Source: Ectocarpus siliculosus
Lineage: Eukaryota; Sar; Phaeophyceae; Ectocarpales; Ectocarpaceae
Direction: 5' to 3'
Length of the DNA: 64,000 nucleotides
Assembly: GCA_000310025.1 (NCBI GenBank)
Contig: FN647938.1
Span: 911,634 to 975,633 of the forward strand
Positions 1 to 11,208 of the stretch are shown piece by piece; position 1 is the first letter of the stretch, and each line of letters opens with the position of its first letter. The notes under the pieces were generated by a model. That model made no database searches. It was not told the DNA's origin and saw nothing but the letters and a program-made list of their open reading frames with translations. The position numbers were made by a program, and so were the translations under genes.

Positions 1-27
1 CCAATTCCATCCTTCTACTTTCGTCAG

Positions 28-3000
28 ACGCGTACGTCGGGTGCCACCACCCCGGCTACCACGAATTCGAGCCCGAGTGGCCGGGAGATTGCGCGCCGGA
101 CAAGGAGGATTGGCTGCCGCACAAGAACCCCGGTTGCAGCGACGAAGGCCAGAAGTGGGGCAACGTGTTCTTCGGCTGCTCCGACATCACTCTGGTGGCC
201 AACGGTGAGATCGACCTCCAGGGCAACCCAAGTTGCACATGTAGACGCACTTATCATAGGGACTTAAGGAATAATATAAACACACAATTCCTCGTCCAAA
301 TCCCTACCCCGCCGATTCCGGAGCAGGTACCCTTGTGTGCGTGATCCCTGTTGATGAACACAATCACGTCACGCCTTGCCAGACAAGCAGGACAAGACTC
401 GATATTTGACTGGTAGTGTTCCCCCGAGGTGACCCGAAATAAGTTACGAAATACTGTACCTTGCTCTATTACAAAAAATGCCCATGTATAGTTGCCACCC
501 GGGCCCCCTCCCTGAGACTGAAAATTTACGGGGGATCTTCAACGTTGTTACTGTTCCCATTGATCCGAGGACGATATCGTAAGGGTCAAGGTTAGGGTTA
601 GGAGGCGTAGGGATTTTCAAAGCACTCGTCGAGTTTTTCTCCCCGGAGGCGTTAGGAGAGTTTCTTTGTTTTGCACGTTTTTCAGAGTGCCCTACCCAAT
701 TGTCAGACTTTCTGCCAGGAAAAGGTTGGTCTCTCTCTCTTACATCGCCCCTAGGGTTTCGCCGACGAGGGCAGGCCCCACGAGCCTCCAGTACGGTAAA
801 AAATGGAGGATGCTGATGTCACGTACAACCCAATGCACCCGAGTGCCATCGAGCGCGAAATGTGTTTTGTCTTTGCTGGTGCCGTGTAACCTGATGGAGG
901 ACACAAGAGACGTCGGGTATTTCGGCCTGGTGCCTCACACACAGAAATGCGTTGCAGATGGACGTCCTCGTCGCTATCACCACGCATAGCATAGTGAGGG
1001 CCTTGATGTGTGGTCCTTGTGTGCCTGCCTGTCTGTTCATTCTCAGTAGTGACCGCGATTATGCTCTATTCTTCTTGTTGTGGTTCTCAAACGTCAGTTC
1101 GCTCGTCTGTACTTTTTGTAAACCTGTTGTATCGTTTGCCCTTACTTTCAGTCTTGTACACGTAAGCAAAGAGCGAGCGCGTCAGTCCCAAAAGTCCATA
1201 TTACTAACTCGAGGTTTGTATTGGAACATGTCAACACTAATTCTCCTGGTTCGCCATTGTGTCTAGAGTGGGCCCAGCGCCTCTGTCCGGTCAGAATGTC
1301 CCCTCTGGTGGTACTAAGAAGTAAGCACGACAGGGGCCAAAAGGAAGCCACCCCGACTTGGACTTTCTATGAACATTCCACAAAACTACTATCGTCTTTG
1401 CGCGAAGGGCCTACACGGAAGTCAGTAAATGCTTACATTCGGAGAGGTTTGGCGAGTCCAAAGAAGTCGTTTAAAAACTTGTTTGCTTGGTTTTCCCCAC
1501 AGGCGGAACATCTCCGACTCCCTATCCTGAGCCGACGCTTGAGCCGACCCCTGAACCGACGCCTGAGCCGACTCCCGAGCCTGAGTCGACGCCTGAGCCG
1601 ACTCCCGAGCCTGAGTCGACGCCTGAGCCGACTCCCGAGCCTGAGTCGACGCCTGAGCCGACTCCCGAGCCTGAGTCGACGCCTGAGCCGACTCCCGAGC
1701 CTGAGTCGACGCCTGAGCCGACTCCCGAGCCTGAGTCGACGCCTGAGCCGACTCCCGAGCCTGAGTCGACGCCTGAGCCGACTCCCGAGCCTGAGTCGAC
1801 GCCTGAGCCGACTCCCGAGCCTGAGTCGACGCCTGAGCCGACTCCCGAGCCTGAGTCGACGCCTGAGCCGACTCCCGAGCCTGAGTCGACGCCTGAGCCA
1901 ACCCCGGATGAATACTCCTACGTCGGGTGCTTTTCCGACAAAAAGGAGGACCGAGTACTCGAATACAAGGAGAAGTCGCCATACATGACCACCGCTGTGA
2001 GTGTTGCCCCGTCTCCCTCAGACACAATATTTAAGCACCGTTCTCATTCACTGCAGCCTGCGTTTGGTTTTGTGGTTGATGGATTGCTTCCATTGTCGCT
2101 TGGAAATAGCAGCTCCGTTACACTTATCGTTCTCGCAACATTGACGCTTGATAGCGGCGACCTGTACCCCGACATGCGTCTCTCCAAGACACGATGATGA
2201 AGGTCGCGGCATGTACCAATCAAAAATGTTGCGGAATTTTGTGTTTAGCGCAGCAATCCACGCATTGGGTGATGCCACCGTCGATCGTCTTACCCTCCCC
2301 TCCAAATGCGCGTTTCCCTTTGCCGTACGCAGATGTGCTACGAGCACTGCTATTCCGAGGGAGCCGCGTACATGGCTACTCAGTTTGGCTTCGAGTGCTG
2401 GTGCAGTGATGACACAGACCTCGACTACTCCCGCCACTCCGACAACATCGACGGCGGCGACGGCCTGTGCACGACGGCGTGCCAAGGGGACACGGTCAGT
2501 GAAAAACACACCCCAAACCGGGAGTTGCTGGGAAAAGACGCCACGGGCGAAACCCTACCGATGCTGCGTCATGATCGCGTATTCAGTGTTGGCGCGAACG
2601 AGCCCTCGACGCTTGCGCAGTGCTTGTGGATCGGAGGGCGCTTCTGGCGAAGTTTCCGAAGCTCCGAAAGTTTTGAGGGGGTGATATCTGCGTTGACCAT
2701 CGGGCACAACGCTCAAAGTGTTCAACGCTTCTACAGTGTGACTGCTCAGGCCTCGATCCGCAACCAGTTTCTTGTTTGTTTCCATCATTCCTTGGACGGT
2801 GTTCGACATAAGGGTAAGGCCTGCATGTAGTGCACAGCAGTAGTTTCTCGACATGTTATCATCCTCTCTACTCCTTGTTGCGCCCACTCACAACTATGAA
2901 AAACTTGTGGCCCTACTGTTGTGTTGACACACGCGCCTGGAGATAAACCGCCCCCCTCGTTACCCACTTGCCCATTCCACGTGCTTGCGCAGTCTGAGAA

Positions 3001-4555
3001 TTGCGGTGGCTTCGACGCTTTCGGTGAGGGTTTTTTTTTTCCTGTGTGTATGTTGTGGAGTGGAAAACTTCTAACGTTGTGTGTATTTTCGTATTCGACG
3101 GTTTCGTTTCCCCCGTTGGGAGAAACACGGCTTGTTCTTTCGTGTGATCCGGTGGACTTGAACTCTGCCATGTAGGTGCATCTAGTCGAGTTTCACCAAC
3201 ACGTCCGCACAGTTAGTTGTTGAAAAACGGCGGTTTGGTGTTTGGTGGCACTCGATACGACTTTCTTTTCTGAAAATCATTGTTGGGTGCGGTAGCCACC
3301 GTCTTCGCTGGGCGGACAAGCGGACGTAACGTTTGCCTCGAACTTGCGCTGTTGTAACCAGATCTGTACAAGATCGCGGAACCGATGGAAGTCGAGGTCG
3401 AAGAGGGCGACGAGGTCGACGAGTACGTGGGGTGCTTCGCCGACGACCCGGAAGATCGCCTATTGGGTAACGAAATCAAGTACCAGCCCGACATGACCCA
3501 GGCCGTCTGCCGCACGTATTGCGAAGGCTATGATGCGCACTTCTACGCGACCCAGGTAAATGGCCGTGGTTCGTACATGGTCGGCGGCACGGGCACAGAA
3601 ACAGGTTGCCCTGTGGTAGGGTCCACCCGTGGATGCTCTAGGTATCGTGTTGTTATTGGAAGACGTAAACAACAGTGGCAGGCAGACGAAAGTAGTGTGA
3701 TCGTAAGCCGTGCTCTCCTAAGGTGGCTATTTGAATTTTGGCCACGAGCTGTTGGAAGATTCGAGAGGACTCTTTGTTCCTCGTCACTTCACTTTCCCCC
3801 GGCGGCGTTAAGCGGGGGCCATTACATAGTTTCCTCTCTTGTTGTATCCGGGGATCGATTGCTTCTCTCCCTCTGCTCTGCATCGTGCCCATTGTGCGTG
3901 CGCTTAGATCTAGCTTCCTGACTTGCTTGTGGAGGCAAAGTTCAATGTGCTGAATCCGAGCAGCGGCTGTCGTGGACGATGTATCACAAGGACGGTCAGC
4001 CGATCTGGGCTCGGCTCTTAAAACACATACGAAAGAGCCCAGCTCTTAAAACACGTACGAAAGTGATGTCTCTGGTCGCCGTCTTTTATTTTCTGTTTAT
4101 TTCCTCTCTCTCCTCGCCCCCGGCGCTTGTTTGTCTCTTGGCTCAACAGTACGGCGACGAGTGCTGGTGCGGAATGTCTAACGACGAGGAGGACTACAAG
4201 AGACACGGGTCGGGATCATGTCTCATGGAGTGCTCCGGTGACCCGGGGACCGTCTGCGGTGAGAGAAATAGCAGGCAGGGTTCGGGTTAGGGGTAGGTAG
4301 ACCATAACACAACAGGCAGGCTCATGTTGGAGCTGCACACGTTGAGGTTGTAGCGCTTCAGGCAATCTTAACCCAGGTCGGATGTGGGTACCTGGTATTT
4401 TGGTCGTTCTCTGAGCGACAGAACGAGAGACTGCAATGCTCGGTTCAATTCCTTATGGCGCGAAACCTGAATCCCGCGCCCGCTGTTACTTGCATTATTT
4501 TTTCCCAGGCGGAAACGACGCTTTCAACCTGTACAAGAATATGGACAAGCAGTGA
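28..4555 (+). CDS. L1: LPMO (AA15-like)-linker-WSC-WSC protein, 5' end outside window
   Basis: Exons reconstructed: 28-204, 1503-1996, 2333-2494, 2993-3023, 3362-3555, 4150-4258, 4509-4555 (stop TGA). All junctions are GT-AG and in phase, giving 403 codons in the window. The first exon is the C-terminal part of the LPMO-like domain ([10 protein letters not shown] motif), matching the same exon in three downstream paralogues. Exon 1503-1996 encodes a Thr/Pro/Glu linker with an exact 10-residue repeat, then the start of WSC domain 1 (YVGCF). The next two exons finish WSC1 (FECWC, CGGFDAF). The 3362 and 4150 exons form WSC2 ([19 protein letters not shown]). A short tail exon ends the protein. 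It is probably secreted and binds wall glycan through WSC. Oddities are an acidic insertion ([13 protein letters not shown]) before WSC2 and the longest linker of the array. The start codon, signal peptide and copper-binding His residues lie outside the window. The domain calls are firm; substrate is unknown. Confidence 0.85.
1561..1890 (+). repeat. 30-bp coding minisatellite, 11 identical copies
   Basis: Eleven head-to-tail copies of a 30-bp unit encode the decapeptide [10 protein letters not shown] in the L1 linker. Copies are identical at nucleotide level, which implies recent expansion. Length and phase keep several other frames and the opposite strand open, so overlapping ORFs here are artefacts. 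The equivalent linkers of L2-L4 are shorter and irregular. Confidence 0.95.
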
Positions 4556-5626
4556 TGAGGTGGTGGTTGAGACCGACACGCACCCTATTGTGATGGCGCC
4601 AAACATATTTGGAGATTCGTTTCGGGTGTACTTTTTTTTCGCTTCCATTCGACATCGATTAGATCGGGTTTACTTCACGGTTTGCGAAAGATGAGACGGG
4701 TGTAACGTTTCGCAGAGGACTGTGATTGTCAGCTGGCGTGACGATTCCTTTTTTGTTGTGCGGGCCGTTTTTGGACGTGTTTTAGTTCGCGATAGACCCA
4801 CTGCTCGGAGTAGGCGTGCCCTGGCGCGGCAAACATGCGGTGATGTCCATTGCGTCTGAATGCATTCGACAGTAGCTAAGCACTAGGGCATGGCGGCAGC
4901 CCGCCCGTTAGGCTGGATTTACGTCGTCGTCGGGAAGAGAAGGCCGGAGCCGGCGGATGTACGTTAGTTGTGTAACTTTGGGTAACTGTTGTCATGATGT
5001 AGTGTATGTATTGGACACGGTGGGTAGCACAATTGTGCAGTGGTATGAACGCTTTGGGACATGAAGGAAGAGAAACACAGAAGTGCAGCGGTAAAAATTG
5101 GTCGGGTGGGGAACGAAGAAGAGCTGTCCATTGTTGCAGAATGAATGTAGGGTATCATACAGAAGTAGAAATTGGTAGAGAGGTCAAGGAAGGGGAGAAA
5201 TATACGACAATCTTCTAGCACAGACGTAGGTTGAGAGGTGAAGGACGAGGAGCAAAAAGGGGGAATTGGTTGGGAGGTCAAGGGAGAAAGGAAGAAAAAG
5301 TTGTCCGTTGTTGCAGTTTGAATATATAGGGTATAGCACAGGCGTATACTGTGGCGGTACGAAACAGTAACGTCATGTTTTTGCATGCTTTATATTGGAC
5401 ACGGTAAATAAAAACATGTATGTATACAGAAAAGCACAAAGATTAGTCTATATGGAATGGAACTCTAACCTTTGAACAAAGCAGCCCCGCAATTACCGCA
5501 TGGCGGTGCCGGTTCGACGAGTACGTTGGCTGACCGTTGGCCAAGTATGAAGGATATCTAACCTGGTCTTAAGCACGACAGCTCGTTCATGTTCGGTGAA
5601 CGTCGCTCGGAAAGGAGGCAATTATC

Positions 5627-5773
5627 GACGTCCATGGACACCGCAAAGACGCCCGTGGACGTTGTCCGTGAATGTCCATGGACACGTCCAGTGAACGTCC
5701 ACGGACATGTCCGTGTCCGTGGACAAGTCCATGGACGTCCATGGACGGTGGTTCACGGACACGTCCACGGGCG
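5627..5773. repeat. Cluster of short palindromes related to GTCCATGGAC
   Basis: About 150 bp packed with perfect or one-off copies of the palindrome GTCCATGGAC and variants (GTCCACGGAC, GTCCGTGGAC), about ten in all, often abutting. The spacing is irregular, unlike a simple satellite. It could be a degenerate repeat or an array of dimeric-protein binding sites. The sequence does not decide between them. Confidence 0.7.
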
Positions 5774-8700
5774 AGATGGGTTATTGATGCAACAACTCCG
5801 AAAAATCCGTATGGAGACTGGTGTACAGCATGTTTGAATAGCGTACGCGACAGAAGATGTCACACACCCCAATTTTCACAGCTCGATTTATTCCTCAGCA
5901 GAAAAGTCGAACGGTACCAACATGGTGGTCAGTGTCGAATATGACACCAGATATAACACACACCCAGGCCCCAGTAAACAACGATCGATGAGGTAGTACC
6001 AGTAGAGTGGGGGCTGAATTTCGACAACCACGTTGGTGTGCCATGCCCACCGATGTCGTCCTGAAAAGGAGTTTGGAGAGGCCACACACGCGCACATGAC
6101 GCTCTGACCATGAGCGTACACATTAGTTTGCCCAAAGAAACACTCACGAGTTGGCTAAAGATGTTTCATGTATTCCACACATCTTTCTGCGGTACCAATG
6201 CCGATACATAGAAATCCCCGTGTTTTAGGGCTCTCACGCCTAGCCCCTTGTGTCTGCAGGCTAAACGCCTGAAGCTGTGTGATCGAGTCAACGAACGCGT
6301 TGCACGAGCAGATTTTTTCCAGGTGAGCGAGCATGTTGTATCCTCGGCGACGTGATTCACCAAAGTCTCGCCGTACCATTGCCCGCCACCCGACTGACGT
6401 ATTTTCGTCTCTTGGCAACGGCGTTGTCAAGCGCGTGGATCGCTTTGTGAGCTCCACAACCAGGGAAGAAGTACCTCTACTTTTTTTTCTTCTTCCTTCT
6501 TTTTTTTGGGGGGGTTACATGATGGTTGTCGAGTTGATCATGTTGTGCGGGGCCGAGAGCCCTCACTCCGCGCGATGGGAATGATCGCACCAATCGCACC
6601 ACGCTGTGTTAAATTGGCCAAGTACCTTCGAGGCAGTTACGTAGTTATTTTGACTGTCTCTGTAAATGAGAGCACCAGAACGAAACACCTATACCACTCG
6701 CAGCTGCCAACCGTATATAAGGAGTAAGTACAAGATACACAACACCCAGCAGGGTGCAGCGCACCCTCCATGCAACTCTTCGAATACCTCACGGCGCTTC
6801 GCGCTTGGTGGTGTGCGAGCCTGGTTCTGTGAGAAACCGGTTTGCCCCGTCCCGGCTTTGTAGGGATGCTAGGTCCATCGTGTAACGGCTACGGCATGCA
6901 CCGTAATGAGTACACCCCCCCCTCCCAGTAGAAGAAGGCCGCCATTAATGTGGGCTGAAAGGTAAGTGGGCCGAAAAGCCTGGAAATTCGATCGATACGA
7001 TAGATAGGCTAGGGAACATCATTTGAGCCACCTTTGGAACGGTAGGAAGGAACGATTGCCCGTCGGTGATCGGCCCTCCTCCTGTAGGCGCGACGGTCAC
7101 CTGGTGGAAATATCGCCGCCCGCCCAGACTGACACCGGGAGGTAAACATGATGTTCGGATAATAATAAGTAGTTACGGCTCGAATTTGGACGAGGAGATT
7201 CTTACGAGCGGCCGGCGATGTACATCCAAGTCAACCGTGCAGGGTTATCGACAGTCGTTGTTGCACTTCTTTGGGTAATCGATAGCCAAACATGAGGAGA
7301 CAGATGGTGGATACAAGGTATCATTGACCATCGTCAGAGTTCCTAGGAATTGTCAGACTTCCTGGGAATGGGAAGTGTTAGTTCTTCAGGAACTTTCTGG
7401 CCGGTTTCCTTGGTCTGTCTAGATCATCATCATCGTTGCTGGTCGCCTTCTGGTGAGTGTTTTCCTGGTTGGAATGACATCGACGAATCCTAAGGCTTGT
7501 TGTCGCTTCCTCCTCTGCGAAAGCACGATCGCTTTTCTTCAGCCTTCCTAACCTCTATCCGCAGGAATGTTCGGGGACCATGATGTGATGCGGAAGCGTT
7601 GTACTATCGGTTAGTAACAGCGTCTCTGCCTTGGGTCGATGACAGGTAGTCAGAGAACCTTACACACGAACAGCGAGCCCTTTGAGGGCCGCGTCTAGCA
7701 ATATGTATGGTTCGTCGCCATCACCCCCATCACCACAAACCCAAGCAGTAGTGAAAGATCTGCATTCCGTACTCACGGCTGCTGAAACAAAGCGAAGAGA
7801 AGATGTTCGTGCTTACATTATATTTGTACGAAGTCCAGCTCCACCGTGCGCCCTACCCTACGCTCCCACACCAAAGCCAGGCGGCCTGGGATGGGACGCA
7901 TGCAGAAACGACATGCTACAACAAGGTGCCACACACATGCATTTAACTAATATGTACTTCGTGTAGATTCATTCCGGCTCAAGGCCACGATGTATGAGCT
8001 AGACCACACCGCATTGCCACGGGCTGCTTGTCCCCCTCCTCTGATACCTGGCGTTAGAAGACCCACTCACGGGTAGCCAACCAAAGAACACGCCCTACTC
8101 TGTGCCGTGCACTATTATGGTATTCTGCTGAGCGCGGATCAACCACAAACGGCAACCATTGGTGACGAGGGCCTGGTAACGACGGATTGGTCGTGTGGGT
8201 ACGATACCACCGCCTGCAAATAGCATGTACTACAGTCGGCATGAAGGGTGCGAAAAGGGGGGTACCTCCAAAAACACAAAAAAGGACATGAAACAGGCAA
8301 AATTGTGCCAACGCCTGCTGAAGGGATAGGGTACGTTGGAAACATTTGGTACGTTACTGTACACGTTGAAACACGGATGAGGTTGAATCAGCGTACGGTG
8401 ACTGTGCGCATTGTGGTGAGGGCATACCAGTAGAGCGGGATGACGTAATCGTCGGAGTTTTCCTCCCTTACAAGACCCCCCCCCATCACCTATTCCGGCT
8501 GGAGGCGTGAAATCGGCGTTTCCCCCAAAAGTAGATCGTATTCCACCCCCCCTATTTCGATTTCCGGCCGGGGGCGTCGAAATGTTTCGGCTCTTCCGGG
8601 CGATTTGAATAAGCTTCCGTTCTACGCTGTCGGTGGATGGGTCTGGGTATATAACCCAGAACTAACTATTCGCCAAGGTGTTCGTTACAGATACAAATGT

Positions 8701-8946
8701 AAAGGTACTCAACGCGAAGAAGTTGTTTTTGCTATGGACTGGCCCGTTTTGAAGTTGTAGCTGTTGGCCCTTGTTCGAAAGCCCCTGGTGATGGCAGTTC
8801 ATCGGCGTCCAAGCTGCTCTACTTATGGATCTTCCTTGGGACCTGCCGGGTTAAGACTCGACACATCGGGTGTCGGCGTGCGTTGTAAGCCAATCAGTCA
8901 GGAACACCGATGACATGCCGTGGTCCTACCTGCTGGTGCCACGCAG

Positions 8947-9029
8947 TTTGTTTTGACTACCTACAGTAGGCGACCAAATCTCCACCCTACACCATGTTTT
9001 GGGAGACGCTGTAGGGTAGTCAAAACAAA
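8947..9029. repeat. 83-bp hairpin / inverted-repeat element
   Basis: The left arm TTTGTTTTGACTACCTACAG and the right arm CTGTAGGGTAGTCAAAACAA are inverted copies about 20 bp long, differing by one bulged G. The loop also has a weak inner pairing. It could be a small snap-back MITE or a structured RNA. No flanking gene uses it obviously. Confidence 0.65.
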
Positions 9030-9339
9030 ATTCTCCGGTCGAATGCTGGGACGTTGAACGCTTTCGTAGTGGACATCAGTCTGTTCATGGTCGTGGGGGC
9101 ACCATCGCTATTCTACATCAGACACATTAATGTGGCCTTGTATTCGTTCCCCTTCTTGGGAACACGAGATGGATCTTCAGTATACTCCTGCGGCTGCACG
9201 AGAATCGGCGCGTGCGCGCTGAAAGTTAAGCGGCCCTTGCCTTCGGGCTACTCCCTCGCCTCTCTTTCGTTCAACTTGGGACCGTCTTCCGGTCCAAAGC
9301 CCAAAGCCCAAAGCCCAAGATATATTTTGTTCTTTGGCT

Positions 9340-9491
9340 GTGTGGGTGTGATGTCTGGACCGGCCCTTCCGGCCGACCACTACATCGTCCGCTTCCTGGA
9401 CGACCCCGGGCGGATCAAGATCGCCCTCTCCAAGATCCTCTCCAATGCTCGCTACTCCACCACCAAACCACCGTCTGCGGAGGGTCTCTGA
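9340..9491 (+). other. Possible orphan exon or gene remnant
   Basis: About 50 codons ending in TGA at 9489-9491, with strongly C-ending codons (GAC CAC TAC ATC GTC CGC TTC CTG) like the real exons in this window. The peptide reads DHYIVRFLDDPGRIKIALSK and continues to KPPSAEGL. I do not recognise the family and see no partner exon. It may be a decayed terminal exon, and only its codon bias supports it. Confidence 0.3.
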
Positions 9492-10326
9492 TGACAACGT
9501 CATTTTCTGTGTATCATGGTATTATTTTCCCATTCTCTTGGGTTCCGCCAGCACGGTATCTACAGCAGTAGTACACTAGGATCCTCCGGTCTCTTTGTAG
9601 CCCCGGTATGTAGACAACTCCGTCTGTTTCGTTCATTTTTTTGTCAACCAGACAACTTGAACCAGATACATCGAGTGACAGGAATGGGAATGTGAATATA
9701 TATATGTTTTTTTATTGTTGATGTATTTCGGAGCTCCCCGCCCATCTTCGATCCTGCCTGTTTTCGGATCCGACAAAAATCCGACAACTGAGTTTGTTTC
9801 ATGTCCAGGAGTTCGGTATCTGGCTTTGAGAACCTCCTCAGAGCGTGGCCTAGTGCTACGGGATTTGAAATTGGAATGCAAAGCATCAACGGACAGCAGT
9901 ACTCCCCTTCTAGGAAGATTATTGGAGATAGAGTACACTGTACAGCAGTACCTCTCGATTGAAGGATGGATATAGCAGGCACGGTCAGACCATGAGTGCG
10001 CTTGGAGTTGACGCAGCCCCCCTTGTGCTGAGTCCGAAAAAGAAAGGAGAGCCAAAAAAGGCAACAGCACATGCACTGCACCGCAGTCAAAGAGATGAAG
10101 CAACAAGTGGGTCATCTGCACCAGGGTATCACGGTTGCTTCAACGCTTGTGAACCTCAGAATAGCTTGCACTTGTCTGATATCTTCTTGCTGAGCTCAAC
10201 ACGGCCAAGTCTCGTAGCAAACACATGAGCGAGCCTATATAAGGTTGTTCAGTGGTTGCTTCCTGTTTTTGGACCAAACACATCGGCACAACCGCCCTTG
10301 GCCACAGCCGCAAAGATGTAGACTAC

Positions 10327-10360
10327 ACAGCAGCAGCAGCAGCAGTAGCAGCAGCAGTAG
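10327..10360 (+). repeat. (CAG)n tract with TAG interruptions
   Basis: Imperfect CAG trinucleotide run, about 11 units, in the spacer upstream of L2. Confidence 0.9.
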
Positions 10361-10457
10361 AATTATCTTCATCACCAATGTGTGAGGCACATCGTTTGTC
10401 TTGTTGTATAACACGCACGCGATGTGCCGGTCGCGGGGTCCGAATTGCCGTAGTTGT

Positions 10458-10684
10458 ACCGCACGTGACACAAGATACCACACCCCCTGAGGCGATTTTC
10501 AAAACTCGATTACTCCACGAAGAATGAGGATATGCAAAACTAAAACTTCATTAGTGCGTCTTCGGAAAGATGTCAGTGAGATGGTTCCAACCTCGCATTT
10601 TCGCCAGCACCACTCTTTCCGTTATGGAGTAATCGATCCTTGACAAATGGTCCTAGGGATGTGGTTTTTGATGTCACGTGCGGT
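10458..10684. mobile_element. MITE copy A, TIR element of 227 bp
   Basis: It begins ACCGCACGTGACACAAG and ends with an inverted copy, TGTCACGTGCGGT. It shares inner motifs with four other copies (CACACCCCCTG, CGATTTTCAAAACTCGAT, CACTCTTTC). The flanks CCGTAGTTGT and CCGTAGTTTGT look like a target-site duplication of about 10 bp. It has no coding capacity, so it is non-autonomous. The TSD length would suit a Mutator-like family, which is an inference. Confidence 0.75.
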
Positions 10685-11208
10685 CCGTAGTTTGTCGGCT
10701 CCCGCGAGCGTTCCGTTGAAGAACCACGGGCAATCAACCATCAACCACGGGAAAATTCGAAATTCGGACTATCTGATGTCGGTCTCTTTGGCTGTGCCGT
10801 TGTCTTCATCATTGTTCCAGCCGCCGGATGGGTTAGCCGAGGATTTCTGCCTTGGTGAAGATTTGAACATCGAGTATTTTTGCGGCTTGGCCAAATTCCG
10901 CGTGGTGCTCGATCGAATTTAACCCCTGGCGTAGATTGTGCGTGTGTATGCCGATAACGCAGTACCATTTTTTTTTTTTCACGGTGCTGGAGAAAGAATC
11001 GCCGTTTCGGGGAAAGCTGTTGTATGTTTTTGCGGTACGTTGGGGCTGTGTGAGGTGTGAGGTGGCAAATAATCTCCACCGCACGCCAGGAGAAAACTTC
11101 TCCCGAGCTTCACAAGCGGTACCTAGCCCTCTCACACCTCCTACTGCTGTACTGCAGGCGACCACGAGTCCGTAAGCGCAGCGTGAGATCGCGCTTTCCA
11201 CGGGTATC

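Larger units (their letters stand above)
4556..11208. other. 6.6-kb gene-poor spacer between L1 and L2
   Basis: No multi-exon gene could be assembled. ORFs are short, lack domain similarity I recognise, and lack splice-consistent continuation. Bases 4600-4850 resemble the 3' flank of L2 (19200-19445), so part of the spacer is duplicated 3' flank. The rest holds a palindrome cluster (5627-5773), an inverted-repeat hairpin (8947-9029), a possible coding remnant (9340-9491), a CAG tract and a MITE (10458-10684). Confidence 0.6.

Noticed and set aside
585-602. Telomere-like GGTTAGGGTTAGG
   Set aside because: Only two units, in an L1 intron; too short to suggest a telomere or interstitial tract.
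1422-2027. Long open frames on both strands across the L1 linker ([10 protein letters not shown] and [10 protein letters not shown] type)
   Set aside because: They are by-products of the 30-bp repeat, whose length is a multiple of three and which contains no stop in several frames. Only the frame joining linker to WSC1 is spliced in phase.
9054-9491. 145-codon ORF as a full gene
   Set aside because: Only its last 50 codons have coding-like codon use; the first part includes a 7-bp AGCCCAA tandem repeat and has no recognisable domain.
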